Shown piece after piece: positions 1 through 9,946 of a stretch of 64,000 bases of DNA. The notes under the pieces are model-generated. The model made no database searches and was not told where the DNA came from. It was given only the letters and a program-made list of their open reading frames with translations. The DNA lies in NCBI GenBank assembly GCA_944989445.1, contig CALYLW010000015.1, forward strand, positions 4,783,740-4,847,739, in the 5' to 3' direction. The position numbers and the translations under genes were made by a program. Position 1 is the stretch's first letter. Every line of letters begins with the position of its first letter. The stretch comes from Ampullaceana balthica. Taxonomy: Eukaryota > Mollusca > Gastropoda > Lymnaeidae.

Positions 1-99
1 ACATGGAACATATGACGCATTGACACTAACTAGACATGGAACTCATGACGCATTGACACTACCTAGACATAGAACTTATGACGCATTGGCATTACCTAG
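1..99. repeat. 33-bp tandem repeat, cut by window start
   Basis: Three diverged copies of a 33-bp unit containing ATGACGCATTG. The starts ACATGG/ACATAG lie at 1, 34 and 67, so the array probably begins before the window. Confidence 0.9.
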
Positions 100-236
100 T
101 CAGTGGTCAAGATCCAAAATTACCCATAATCTTCTACAAGTAAGTTTATAGTTTTGCTCTACAGATTAAATCAATACACGAGCCGGCTGTTGAATGGGAA
201 TATAACAACTGCAGTCTCACACCCAACCTAGGCTGG

Positions 237-323
237 TGACAACTGTCACGTGGGGGTGTTTGAGTTGTTTAAAGGATCAACTATCGTGGCATATAGTAAT
301 GACAACTGTCACGTGGGGGTGTT
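237..323. repeat. Spaced 24-bp direct repeat
   Basis: The block TGACAACTGTCACGTGGGGG plus four more bases occurs at 237-260 and again at 300-323, 63 bp apart. It contains a CACGTG E-box. Two copies only. Confidence 0.8.
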
Positions 324-340
324 GGACATACCAACTACCA

Positions 341-458
341 CAGGGGTTCCCAACCTATTGAGTCGCGATCCACGGTTTGTGAGCAACAGATTTGTTACAT
401 TGTCTAAGCTGTAGACCAGTGGTTCCCAACGCATTGAGTCGCGATCCACGGTTTGAGA
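341..458. mobile_element. Duplicated hAT-terminus-like sequence
   Basis: Two copies, at about 341-379 and 417-458, start with CAGGGGTTCCCAAC or CAGTGGTTCCCAAC and continue with TGAGTCGCGATCCACGGTTT. This start resembles the CAGnGGTTCnCAAC ends of many animal hAT MITEs. I could not find a partner end with an 8-bp target duplication, so this is at best an element relic. Confidence 0.4.
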
Positions 459-904
459 ACGCGTGAAAATTACTGTACTGTCTACATCTCCTTGGCTCCT
501 TATTTTATTTGGGTGCGAGCAATCTGAAAATACATTTCAATATGGAAACACTTAGGCCACAATATCAATATAAAAAATCCCTCATTAAAAACTCTGAAAA
601 TCTGCCCCAACTAAATTCAATGATGAAATGGTTAAAGATGTGTCCAAGGGGAATACCGTTATGATTTACTCCCCTTGTCACTGCTATCAAGGTCATCTCT
701 GACAGGTCACATCCAAACTTTTATTTCAATGATTGATTATATCGATCAGTTGCCCTACAGCTATATTGACCTCGATTGGGATTAAAACTGATCGCCTTGT
801 TCCTCTGATCTGACTCAACCCGGGATGTCATGGTGACCTCCACACCTCCCCCCTCAAAACACGCAAATAAACCAGTCTCATTGTTGGCCTTCTCTGTAAC
901 CAGG
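459..904. other. Non-coding spacer
   Basis: AT-rich unique sequence. No gene, RNA or clear repeat was seen. GGAAACACTT near 542-552 could be the far end of the hAT-like relic upstream, but no target duplication supports it. Confidence 0.6.
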
Positions 905-1005
905 GCTCTATTAGCCAAGGTCAGATAACCTGCTCTATGAGCCAGGGTCAGAAAACCTGTCCTATGAGCCAAGGTCAGAAAACATGCTCTATGAGCCATG
1001 GTCAT
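905..1005. repeat. 27-bp tandem repeat
   Basis: About 3.7 copies of a 27-bp unit containing CTCTATGAGCCAAGGTCAGA. Because 27 is divisible by three, a 94-codon minus-strand frame stays open; I do not consider it a gene. Confidence 0.88.
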
Positions 1006-2048
1006 AGTAAGACCTATAAGCCTTATAAGACTATTTGTAATAAGACCTATTCCGAGCCAAATCTCTCTGACTTTAAGACAGCTATTAAGACATTATACTA
1101 ATACGTATGACTTTATTAACTATTATGTCTGTCCCAATTCAGCTCAACTTCCACCAAATGGCTAAGGTATGAAACGATGTTACAGATGATCTGGTATCGT
1201 GTTTTGGTATCGACGGGAGATGTCTCCCAATTAAATAGAGCTGCCATGGCTGGGGTAATCGAATATAATGATTCTCATCATCCAAAGAACCAAATCCCAA
1301 GCAATGCCTCGTTCAATCCGTTCTAAGTCTAGGTTTAAAATATAAACAAAATTATTTTAAAAAGAATCATGTTTTAAAAAAAGTATATATAATATTACCA
1401 TATATAATTTTTTAAAAATTGATATTCTCTTAAATTATAATGCATGTCTTGGGAATTTGGTTTTAATCTATTATTTCATTGTGTATGTGTGGGGGGGGAG
1501 GGTGTGGCGGCCTTTTTTTAAAATTATTTAAAAAAAAATTTTTTTTTAAATTTCATTTGATGCATTAAAAACTGGCGGAATATCAGAAATACTTGGTCGT
1601 CACCTGGTGCTGGTTACACGATCATGCATCTGAACACGTACTGCCATCATCACAATTTAACTCCCCTCTTTACCCCAACACCTCCCACACCAGGACATAC
1701 ACGGGACTAGTCTCTGTGTCTGGCCATCAGACCTTAGTAACACGATTGTTTGACAGATTGTGGGACAGATTGTTTGACAGAACGATCACGGAAAATTGCA
1801 TATGTTTGAATGTTTCCATTGTATAGCCTTGAAAAATACCTTTGATGATGATCTACTTTCTCTCTACAGTGTGTAGTGTGTACACCTCTTCTGGAAGGCG
1901 AAGAACTGCATGTTGGTATTTACCGTCATCTGATTCTTTGTTTTTCATTGTTTTGCTGAGGAAACTGTGCATGTTTTGAATGGTCCAGTTGTAAACTGAC
2001 GTGTTGAAGTTTTGAGAGAAGTGGCTCAATTTGTTTACATAGTTCCGC
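1006..2048. other. AT-rich non-coding spacer
   Basis: Unique AT-rich DNA with long A and T runs around 1370-1560 and a G run near 1490. Open frames are short and show no recognisable domain. I see no gene. Confidence 0.6.
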
Positions 2049-2210
2049 CTGTTGAAATGTGTTGGCAGCAATGACGCAGACTGTTGAAATGTGTTGGCAG
2101 CAATGACGCAGACTGTTGAAATGTGTTGGCAGCAATGACGCAGACTGTTGAAATGTGTTGGCAGCAATGACGCAGACTGTTGAAATGTGTTGGCAGCAAT
2201 GACGCAGACA
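2049..2210. repeat. 32-bp tandem repeat
   Basis: Five nearly identical copies of a 32-bp unit containing TGTTGAAATGTGTTGGCAGC. Two overlapping minus-strand frames of about 100 codons read through it and are by-products of the repeat. Confidence 0.95.
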
Positions 2211-2629
2211 GACTAGGGAAGCTGCCAAATAAAACGCCGGTCGTAACTCTTATTTCTACTCTGCCCTTCTGTTTTTATTTATGACGATGCTGTCGTATCT
2301 TCGTGGTGTTCCTAATCAATCACCGGGTCTTTTGGGCTCTATTCATCATCGACAGGTCGATTGGCGCCCCATGTACTGGCGCCTCATGTACTGGCGCCAC
2401 CGTCTAATTGCAGACCGGAACCCTGCCACGTCCGGACCACCCTCCTGACTAGTGGTAATGAAAGCATTTAATAATGGACATTGCTTTAGTCGTAACGTCA
2501 TCCCATTGTTTTGTTAGCTTCCATCTTGCAATTCTCATAAACATCATGCCCCCCCTCCGCCCCCACCCTCATCCCAAAAGTCTCAGGGTTGGAATGTTTA
2601 TATTTGTTTCAATATTTCCCCAGGAATGT
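2211..2629. other. Non-coding spacer
   Basis: Unique sequence apart from three short copies of TGGCGCC with CATGTAC between about 2350 and 2400. No gene seen. Confidence 0.55.
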
Positions 2630-2982
2630 GTTTCAAATAGTGCTGGTACTGATTAAAAATTTTGTTCGATTAATCGGGAATTGTTTTGTTCTATAATCTG
2701 GAAAAAAGTAATCGATTAATTTCGATTAATTGCATTTTATAACGCATATATAGATCCCGTTAAGTCGCGAATAATTATTTAACAAAATCGGTTAAGTCGC
2801 GGTAATTCCATGGCTCCCAACTTTAGTGACGTAAAACAGCAAATTCGATCTGCTATGCCAGAAATAAGGAAGAAAACCCCTTTTGTTTACGTATGCACGT
2901 CTAAATAAATAATAATACGAGGGAAAAGTATGTAAGTAACACAAAATATATAAATTATTAATAAATTTGGAAAACAAATCCT

Positions 2983-3170
2983 ATATAATAAAAGGCAAGT
3001 TTCTGTCCGATCATCTATAGCGATTGGTCCCTCAAACACATATGACTCCTACAGCCAATCATATTGAACACGTTTACGCGGACGTTCAAAACGAGTTATT
3101 TTTGGTGCAGTATTTCTTCCAAGACTTTATTTTGAGTTATGCGCGTTGGGATTTATAGCAAAAAGCTCTG
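2983..3170 (+). mobile_element. Partial element abutting copy 1
   Basis: Starts TATATAATAAAAGGCAAG and ends at 3148-3176 with GGGATTTATAGCAAAAAGCT, which resembles the tail of copy 1 at about 3653-3681. The tail of one element therefore seems to lie directly against the head of copy 1. It may be a truncated relative or a 5' extension of the same insertion. I recall similar AT-rich starts followed by TCTGTC motifs in Helitron-like elements, but this is only a suggestion. Confidence 0.4.
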
Positions 3171-3695
3171 TTTTTAAATCCCTTATATTAACTTCACCGC
3201 CGTCTCTGTCTGTCGTCATCTCTCTCTGTCTGTCTTGGGCGGGCGGGCGGAAAAACAAAAGTCAAAAATGATCGAGCTGAAATTTGGCACACGGATCCGT
3301 CTCACCTAACAATGCATCGTATCAAAAATTCAGATCGATCGAACGTACAGTTATTAAATTAATGCATTTTTAGTTTATCCTCATATAACGTATGTAATTC
3401 AAATTCACTGTTTGTTATTGTCTTTTTCCCACGTGAGAGTTTGAGTTGACGCGTTGACGCGACCCATCGAAGTACCGGCGTGCTTTTGTTTACATTTTAC
3501 GTGTCACGCTGAGCTCGGTCAAGCGATCGGTGACCAGACTTTTCCCATCTCCCCAAGGGCTATGAAGCAAAGTTGAGTTAAGACAGATTCAGTCTGTAAA
3601 TGTTTGTCGTGTTTTAAAATAATCAATACTGTTAGTTATGTCTCATATATAAGGGATTTATAGTCAAAAACTTTGTTTTTACGGGTTTGTTTTAT
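3171..3695 (+). mobile_element. Dispersed element, copy 1
   Basis: Copy 1 of a family also found at about 9947-10519 and 21732-22190, all in the same orientation. It begins TTTTTAAATCCCTTATATTA and ends ATATAAGGGATTTATAGTC, so the termini form an inverted repeat around TAAATCCCTTATAT. The core has GAGCTGAAATTTGGCACAC and ATTAAATTAATGCATTTTTA. There is no coding capacity, so it is non-autonomous. It sits inside the hAT-like element at 2638-3926. A MITE and a Helitron-like non-autonomous element both fit; no clean target duplication decided it. Confidence 0.75.
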
Positions 3696-3934
3696 TACGA
3701 GTTATTTATTTTAACTATAACTATAATGAATAGTATTTTTGACGTGATGCACATGTATGCCGGTCGAGACGGCTGTTTGAGGGGAGTTACAATATATGGA
3801 CGGGCTTGGTTGCTCGTTAGAAATATTTTATTAAATTTTAATCAAATTTTAATCGATCAAATTAATTTAATGGATCACAATTTTTAACGATTAATCGATT
3901 AATTAATCGTTAATTTCCGAAGCCCTAGTTTTAA

Positions 3935-4688
3935 ACAAATTTTGTTTAACGTTCATATTGAAGTTGAAATGTTAATAAATAAATAGTTTTGTTGAATGTA
4001 GGTCCGAGTTGAATTCACGGTGTGTGTGTGTGTGTGCACCGGTTTGAAAGCTCTTGTCTTGTATTTATTTCTTTAGTTTATTTTAAAAGTTGGACATTAA
4101 CAATGTTGAATTATTAAGTTCAAAAAATTCATTACGTCATTAACTTTGTTCAATTTTCATGCCATTAATAATTTGTTCTAATCTTATAACTTCCGTGTTG
4201 TTTCCATGGCAACCATTCCTTGATACTCTTATTACAACACCATTTTAAAGATTTAAAAAAATAAGAATAAAAATAATTATAATAAAAGGCCTGTAATTCT
4301 CCTACTGCCAACGCTGGGAGTAATGGTCTATGTTCACAGGCACTTTTTGAAGATACCTACCGGTAATGGAAACCTAATAGAGGCCTCTGGGAATAGCCCC
4401 GTCTATACCCTCAACACGGCATATGGTCGATGGACTGTTTGGTTTGGTTGTGTTTGCGGAAGCGGATTGTAGGCTTTTGTGTGAAGGGGAATGCGGTGGG
4501 GGGTGGGGGCCCATTTGGTTAGCAGTTGATGAGTAGATGTGGGCGGGGGGGTGGGGCCAATTTTGCTAGCTGTTGTTGTGTAGGCCATAAAGGTCAGACT
4601 AAGACCATATAAACTACGGTAACATTCGGTCAAATACCACGTGAACCGTTTATGTCACGTGTCTCCGGCTGTTTACGGTTGATATTGT
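3935..4688. other. Non-coding spacer
   Basis: AT-rich DNA with a (TG)n microsatellite at about 4020-4036 and a G-rich stretch at about 4495-4555. No gene was recognised. Confidence 0.6.
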
Positions 4689-4972
4689 ATTAGAACCAGG
4701 GTTGCCATATTGGCCTTTTTAAGGCCAAATTCTCAAAATGTGGCCTTTTTTAAGAGGGTTTGGCCTCAAAAATTTTTTTTGGCCTTTTTCTTAACAGAAA
4801 TAAAAATATATACAATATATATAAAAATATTCTTTATCACAAAAATGTTTTTTTTAAATTCGCCAATAAGTAAATAACCTTATTAATTATTTCCTATTTT
4901 TGAATAGCTTACGTGTATTTTAGACTTTAAAAAGTTTAACGAAGAGGCTATTAAGACAAAGCCAGATATAGA

Positions 4973-5176
4973 ATGCAGCTCACACTTTTAGACGCTATTG
5001 TTAGAGTCAGGGCTGAGCTTTTGTTTACAAATAAATGCATTAAGGACTTTGTCATGTCACCAAGAATGCTTGATGACTTGACATCTGATAAAGTTTATAA
5101 TAATACTGCAAATAGCAGTCTAGAGGAAAAGGATGGCATGAAGCTTTTCTTTCAAATGTGTATGTTAGTATCATAG
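4973..5176 (+). pseudogene. Possible hAT transposase C-terminal fragment
   Basis: A 67-codon open frame inside a structurally supported hAT element. It contains LLDAIVRVRAELLFTNK followed by MLDDLTSDKVYNN. From memory, the pattern of an Arg-rich helix, a short Cys/Phe segment, then 'ML..' and a tail with 'Y' resembles the C-terminal tail after the dimerisation region of some hAT transposases. No catalytic residues, BED finger or dimerisation core remain. The frame starts at the first ATG only by default; coding similarity could begin further upstream in another frame. A chance open frame remains possible. Confidence 0.4.
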
Positions 5177-5292
5177 TCTATTTATTTTGTGAATACAACC
5201 ATACATACGAACATTGTCATTTACACATTTATTATCCTTTTTCTCCTGGTTCTACCTTCATTTTAAATAGTTAAATAATTTTCAGCCGTTAT

Positions 5293-5510
5293 GAGCCGTC
5301 CATAAATGACGTAACACGATTTTGGCAGATTTAATTTTTCAATGTATTTTCACCCCCCCCCCACCCAACCCCTCGTCACACGTAATCAAGAGCTAGACCC
5401 TTTCCAATATGACGTCACAGTTCTTAAAAGCATCCTCCCCCTCGTCATACATCGCTACAAATTTGTAACCCCCTCCCGCTTCCTACGTGCGTGACGTCAT
5501 TTTTGTTAAC
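5293..5510. mobile_element. MITE-like insertion inside the hAT element
   Basis: Left side GAGCCGTCCATAAATGACGT, right side GCGTGACGTCATTTTTG. On opposite strands both carry AAATGACGT, with C-rich tracts between. The CCGTCCATAAATGACGTnAC start matches a MITE type I recall as widely dispersed in animal genomes. The borders and target duplication are unclear. Confidence 0.45.
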
Positions 5511-5800
5511 ATTTTTCATATAACATAAGTTTGGCCTTTTTTTGGCCTTTTTTGGCAGTCAGTTTGGCCTTTTACCCAAATTACAATCTGGCAACCCTGA
5601 TTAGAACGGCGCTTTTCCCAGCTGTGTGGCAGGGCACAAGTGTGTCACGTGCATGGTGTATGTGTGTATCATGATCATAATCTACACCAGCATTGCCGCT
5701 AATTGGACTCCAACAAATAAATCAATGGAGAGATATACAGAACAATTATTGGAGGAACTGGTCAACAAAATGTACAAGCAGATCTCTTCAGCCAACACTA

Positions 5801-6764
5801 TTGGCCCATTGGCCCAGCGTCTAGTATTGGCCCATTGGCCCAGCGTCTAGTATTGGCCCATTGGCCCAGCGTCTAGTATTGGCCCATTGGCCCAGCGTCT
5901 AGTATTGGCCCATTGGCCCAGCGTCTAGTATTGGCCCATTGGCCCAGCGTCTAGTATTGGCCCAGCGTCTAGTATTGGCCCATTGGCCCAGCGTCTAGTA
6001 TTGGCCCATTGGCCCAGCGTCTAGTATTGGCCCAGCGTCTAGTATTGGCCCATTGGCCCAGCGTCTAGTATTGGCCCATTGGCCCAGCGTCTAGTATTGG
6101 CCCATTGGCCCAGCGTCTAGTATTGGCCCATTGGCCCAGCGTCTAGTATTGGCCCATTGGCCCAGCGTCTAGTATTGGCCCATTGGCCCAGCGTCTAGTA
6201 TTGGCCCATTGGCCCAGCGTCTAGTATTGGCCCATTGGCCCAGCGTCTAGTATTGGCCCATTGGCCCAGCGTCTAGTATTGGCCCAGCGTCTAGTATTGG
6301 CCCATTGGCCCAGCGTCTAGTATTGGCCCATTGGCCCAGCGTCTAGTATTGGCCCATTGGCCCAGCGTCTAGTATTGGCCCAGCGTCTAGTATTGGCCCA
6401 TTGGCCCAGCGTCTAGTATTGGCCCATTGGCCCAGCGTCTAGTATTGGCCCATTGGCCCAGCGTCTAGTATTGGCCCATTGGCCCAGCGTCTAGTATTGG
6501 CCCATTGGCCCAGCGTCTAGTATTGGCCCATTGGCCCAGCGTCTAGTATTGGCCCATTGGCCCAGCGTCTAGTATTGGCCCAGCGTCTAGTATTGGCCCA
6601 GCGTCTAGTATTGGCCCAGCGTCTAGTATTGGCCCATTGGCCCAGCGTCTAGTATTGGCCCATTGGCCCAGCGTCTAGTATTGGCCCATTGGCCCAGCGT
6701 CTAGTATTGGCCCAGCGTCTAGTATTGGCCCAGCGTCTAGTATTGGCCCAGCGTCTAGTATTGG
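5801..6764. repeat. 26/18-bp tandem array
   Basis: About 38-40 units. The long unit has TTGGCCCA twice, then GCGTCTAGTA (26 bp). The short unit has TTGGCCCA once (18 bp). Short units are scattered and become consecutive near both about 6580 and 6715. The 8-bp difference is exactly one TTGGCCCA, so short units probably arise by slippage inside the unit. CTAG stops close most frames. Confidence 0.97.
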
Positions 6765-6913
6765 TTAGGATATTTGTAGAAATTTGGTCGAAATCTTAAG
6801 AACCTACAATTCAAAGATAAAAACGTTGGTTCTGAACTTAATTAGAAAAGTTTAATCTTGTTGTGGCGTTCATATATTTGGAAATAAACGAACAAATAAA
6901 CACCAGCGTGACA

Positions 6914-7033
6914 GGACCATGGGAAACTATCATTACATGTATATATTATTTACGTTTGATCTCTGGGACTGGGAACATGGGAAACTATCATTACATGTAT
7001 ATATTATATACGTTTGTTCTCTGGGACTGGGGA
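6914..7033. repeat. 58-bp duplication
   Basis: Two copies of a block containing CATGGGAAACTATCATTACA, starting 58 bp apart at 6918 and 6976, each ending in TCTCTGGGACTGG. Open frames across it are incidental. Confidence 0.9.
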
Positions 7034-7051
7034 CAACCACCAGTGTTTTGG

Positions 7052-7118
7052 AATGGGGAAAGTACAAGGCATGGGGAAAGTACAAGGCATGGGGAAAGTA
7101 CAGGGCATGGGGATAGTA
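7052..7118. repeat. 18-bp tandem repeat
   Basis: Nearly four copies of an 18-bp unit containing GTACAAGGCATGGGGAAA. The last copy has diverged (GGGATAGTAC). Confidence 0.9.
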
Positions 7119-7715
7119 CTATTGTACATCTCTCAAAAGTCGCTCATAACCGCCGAGTGTGGGAGCACAATAACACCTATGACCTCTGACCAATCTAATT
7201 TTGTAACTTTGACAATTTTATGACACGTTTTGTCTGTGCCCACATGTCACTACAGATGTCATTTTAAAAGTGTGCCGCGAAACTGTGTTATTTCAAAGAG
7301 TACCCTAGAATTCTGTGTTTATAAAGTGTGTCCTGATATGAAGTAAATTTAATAGGGTATCGCTAACAATGAAAAATTTGGAAAGCACTGTATTATCACA
7401 TTACATGTACTTTATTGAATTCCTTTGAACGGGGCAATTTAAATCAACAACATTTTGTTGTCCCGTTCTTAAAAAGCATGGTAGTCCTCTCCACCCCTCC
7501 TCATCCCAGTTACACCTCGTCCACACCCCCCCCCACACACATCTGCACAGGGAGCCTGGCAGGTTGCTGTAGCCGTGCTGACCCTTGTGGCCGTGGCCGT
7601 CCTTCATTATCCCGTGTGCCAATTGTTGGACATTCAGCGGCCACCGATCGATTTCAGATCATTTCAGTCTCCGGTCAGGCGGAAGTGACTGTGTAGTATT
7701 GACCAGAGGACCAGC
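7119..7715. other. Non-coding spacer
   Basis: Unique DNA with a C-rich tract at about 7495-7550. Short frames on both strands overlap and show no domain. No gene called. Confidence 0.55.
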
Positions 7716-8290
7716 TGTGGGGGCGTGTGGTGCCGTGTGGGGGGCGTGTGGTGCCGTGTGGGGGGGCGTGTGGTGCCGTGTGGTACCGTGTGGGGGGCGT
7801 GTGGTGCCGTGTGGGGGCGTGTGGTGCCGTGTGGGGGCGTGTGGTGCCGTGTGGGGGGGGCGTGTGGTGCCGTGTGGGGGCGTGTGGTGCCGTGTGGGGG
7901 GCGTGTGGTGCCGTGTGGGGGCGTGTGGTGCCGTGTGGGGGGCGTGTGGTGCCGTGTGGGGTGCGTGTGGTGCCGTGTGGGGGCGTGTGGTGCCGTGTGG
8001 GGGGCGTGTGGTGCCGTGTGGGGGGCGTGTGGTGCCGTGTGGGGTGCGTGTGGTGCCGTGTGGGGGGCGTGTGGTGCCGTGTGGGGTGCGTGTGGTGCCG
8101 TGTGGGGGGCGTGTGGTGCCGTGTGGGGGCGTGTGGGGGGCGTGTGGTGCCGTGTGGTGCCGTGTGGGGGGCGTGTGGTGCCGTGTGGGGGGCGTGTGGT
8201 GCCGTGTGGGGGCGTGTGGTGCCGAGTGGGGGCGTGTGGGGGCGTGTGGTGCCGTGTGGGGGCGTGTGGTGCCGTGTGGGGGCGTGTGGT
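7716..8290. repeat. G-rich 19-22-bp tandem array
   Basis: About 29 units of GCGTGTGGTGCCGTGTGG followed by a run of 3-8 G. Length changes occur mainly in the G run, with occasional T (GGGGTGCG) or unit truncations. The plus strand is strongly G-rich and almost without A. No stop codon can form in most frames, so five overlapping 190-260-codon frames exist on both strands; none is credible as protein. Confidence 0.97.
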
Positions 8291-8871
8291 GGGTTCATTT
8301 GTTAGTACTACGATGGACATTGTGGCCAAACGGTCGCAGTCCACGGTGACAATGGTCGTGGAGCATATGACGCTTTTCTGTCCAATAGCAATTAGGTTTT
8401 TTTATTTTCTGGGGGGGTGGGGGAGGGTAGTTATTGTTTTCTCTGATAAGTTTCTATGTGAAACAGGTGCCGAGACTGTGATCATTGAAACAATGTGTGA
8501 ATAACTCTGAGGAAAGACACAATAAAACAGCTAATGTGTTGGCTAGGAGCTTTCTCTTGATGACAAACAAAACATTGAAATAAATAAGTTTACAGAATAA
8601 AGTTTAGCTGCGATGTATAACCAAGACAGAAATCAAGGGAAAGTAACTGTAATTGAATGTTTAAAGAAACCTCGATGGTAACAGACCCTTGGTTGCTTGC
8701 TACGTACCAGGGGTGGGGGTGGGGGTGGCGATCACCGAACCTGTCTGAACCAAATAAATAATGTCCGCGTCATCATGCATTGGTGAAGTATGTAATGTTA
8801 TGTGTTACAGACGCTTGTTCTTTACAGAAGATTATTGCGTCCTACCCGCTACACTCATATGGAAAATGCAC
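8291..8871. other. Non-coding spacer
   Basis: Unique sequence with G runs at about 8410-8430 and 8708-8730. No gene or known element recognised. Confidence 0.55.
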
Positions 8872-8980
8872 CAGTGATGGTAAGGACAGTGGTGGTAGGG
8901 ACAGTGATGGTAGGGACAGTGATGGTAGGGACAATGGTGGTAGGGACAGTGATGGTAGGGACGGAGATGGTAGGGACAGG
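8872..8980. repeat. 15-bp tandem repeat
   Basis: About seven copies of a 15-bp unit containing GATGGTAGGGACAGT with point variants. Divisible by three, hence two open frames (…GRDSD… and …MVGTV…) that I regard as incidental. Confidence 0.93.
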
Positions 8981-9348
8981 GGTTTTTATGTCTACAACTT
9001 TGCATGCACATTCTTGATTATCTTCTCTTGTACCTGGCCTTTCACCCCAAATTAATGTTACTCACATGAACTCACATGAACTCACATCACCACAACCAGT
9101 ACAACAGACAAGTTTACCACCATCAACCATTCCACATCCCCCCCCTTTTTCGTGATTCCTAACACCCCCCACCTCGCCCACCCCACCACCTCGCCCACCC
9201 CACACCCCCACCACCTCGCCCATGACAAAGATTGTGACCAAAATAAGATTACGGCGTACATTGATTTTAAAAGCCCTCGTCACGACATTGGGCCTGAACG
9301 TGCTGGCGGTCACTCGGGAGTCTAGCTTCTAGCAGTGAGTGCAGGGCT
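8981..9348. other. Spacer with C-rich tract
   Basis: Contains ACTCACATGA short repeats near 9060 and a C-rich stretch with repeated CACCTCGCCCACCCCA at about 9165-9225. No gene seen. Confidence 0.6.
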
Positions 9349-9464
9349 GACCTCAGGACACACCATCTCTCTCCTCTAGGAGTGACCACAGGACACATCT
9401 CTCTCCTCTACGAGTGACCACTGGACACATCATCTCTCTCCTCTAGGAGTGACCACAGGACACA
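9349..9464. repeat. About 40-bp imperfect tandem repeat
   Basis: Three imperfect copies carrying GGACACA, CATCTCTCTCCTCTA and GGAGTGACCAC. Unit length varies through small indels. Confidence 0.85.
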
Positions 9465-9513
9465 GTTTACAGAAACTCTCTTCTTTGAACCTTGGCCAAG
9501 ACACGACTTGGTG

Positions 9514-9917
9514 GGTTAACCGACAAAACGGCCCCGACAAATGGAACTGGACATAACGGCCCCGGTCAAAACGACCCAAGACAAATCTGCCCTGGACTAA
9601 TAGATGTGAAATTGGAATAATATATTAGTATTTTTACTCACCGATTCAGTGTCAGTTTTAGTTCACAAGAAACAATAATAATAACATCACAAGAAACAAT
9701 TTAATAACAGTTACTCCATATGGTACCAAGTCACAATTGTTTCTTGAGTAGAAAAAATATAATAACATCACAAGAAATAATTTTACAATTTAACCACTTT
9801 CTTAAAGGTGAACAAGTTGACAAAATGTTCCAATGTTAACAATTTGTCTGGTGACGTTTTTACCGGGGCCATTTTAACAGGAGTTCTTTTGTCCGGGGCC
9901 GTTTTGTCCGGGTCACG
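9514..9917. mobile_element. Mutator-like MITE with 9-bp TSD
   Basis: The left end contains CCGACAAAACGGCCCCGACA, then GGAACTGGAC, then AACGGCCCCGGTCAAAACG. The right end, on the opposite strand, contains CCGGACAAAACGGCCCCGGA, then GAACTCCTG, then AATGGCCCCGGTAAAAACG. The inverted repeat runs for about 55 bp. GACTTGGTG flanks both sides (9505-9513 and 9918-9926), a 9-bp duplication. Long inverted repeats plus a 9-bp duplication are the Mutator-like signature. The 404-bp interior is AT-rich with repeated ATAACATCACAAGAAA and has no coding potential. Confidence 0.85.
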
Positions 9918-9946
9918 GACTTGGTGAAAGTTCAATACGTCTTCTC

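Larger units (their letters stand above)
2638..3926. mobile_element. Degenerate hAT-type element with a nested insertion
   Basis: The left end reads TAGTGCTGGTACTGATTAA. The right end, read on the other strand, is TAGGGCTTCGGAAATTAACG, and both run into CGATTAAT-rich subterminal DNA. The flanks are GTTTCAAA (2630-2637) and GTTTTAAA (3927-3934), an 8-bp target duplication with one mismatch, as expected for hAT. The interior has no transposase frame and is largely taken up by the dispersed element at 3171-3695. The imperfect duplication and degenerate ends suggest an old copy. Assignment to hAT is from ends and duplication length only. Confidence 0.65.
4697..5599. mobile_element. Non-autonomous hAT element with perfect 8-bp TSD
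   Basis: The left end is CAGGGTTGCCATATTGGCC. The right end on the other strand is CAGGGTTGCCAGATTGTAAT, giving an 11-bp perfect terminal inverted repeat. The flanks are identical: ATTAGAAC at 4689-4696 and 5600-5607. CAGGG-type ends plus an 8-bp duplication are diagnostic of the hAT superfamily. The subterminal DNA is full of TTGGCC and its complement, which may be transposase-binding sites. Inside are a possible transposase fragment (4973-5176) and a smaller MITE-like segment (about 5293-5510). At 903 bp it cannot encode a full transposase. Confidence 0.85.
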
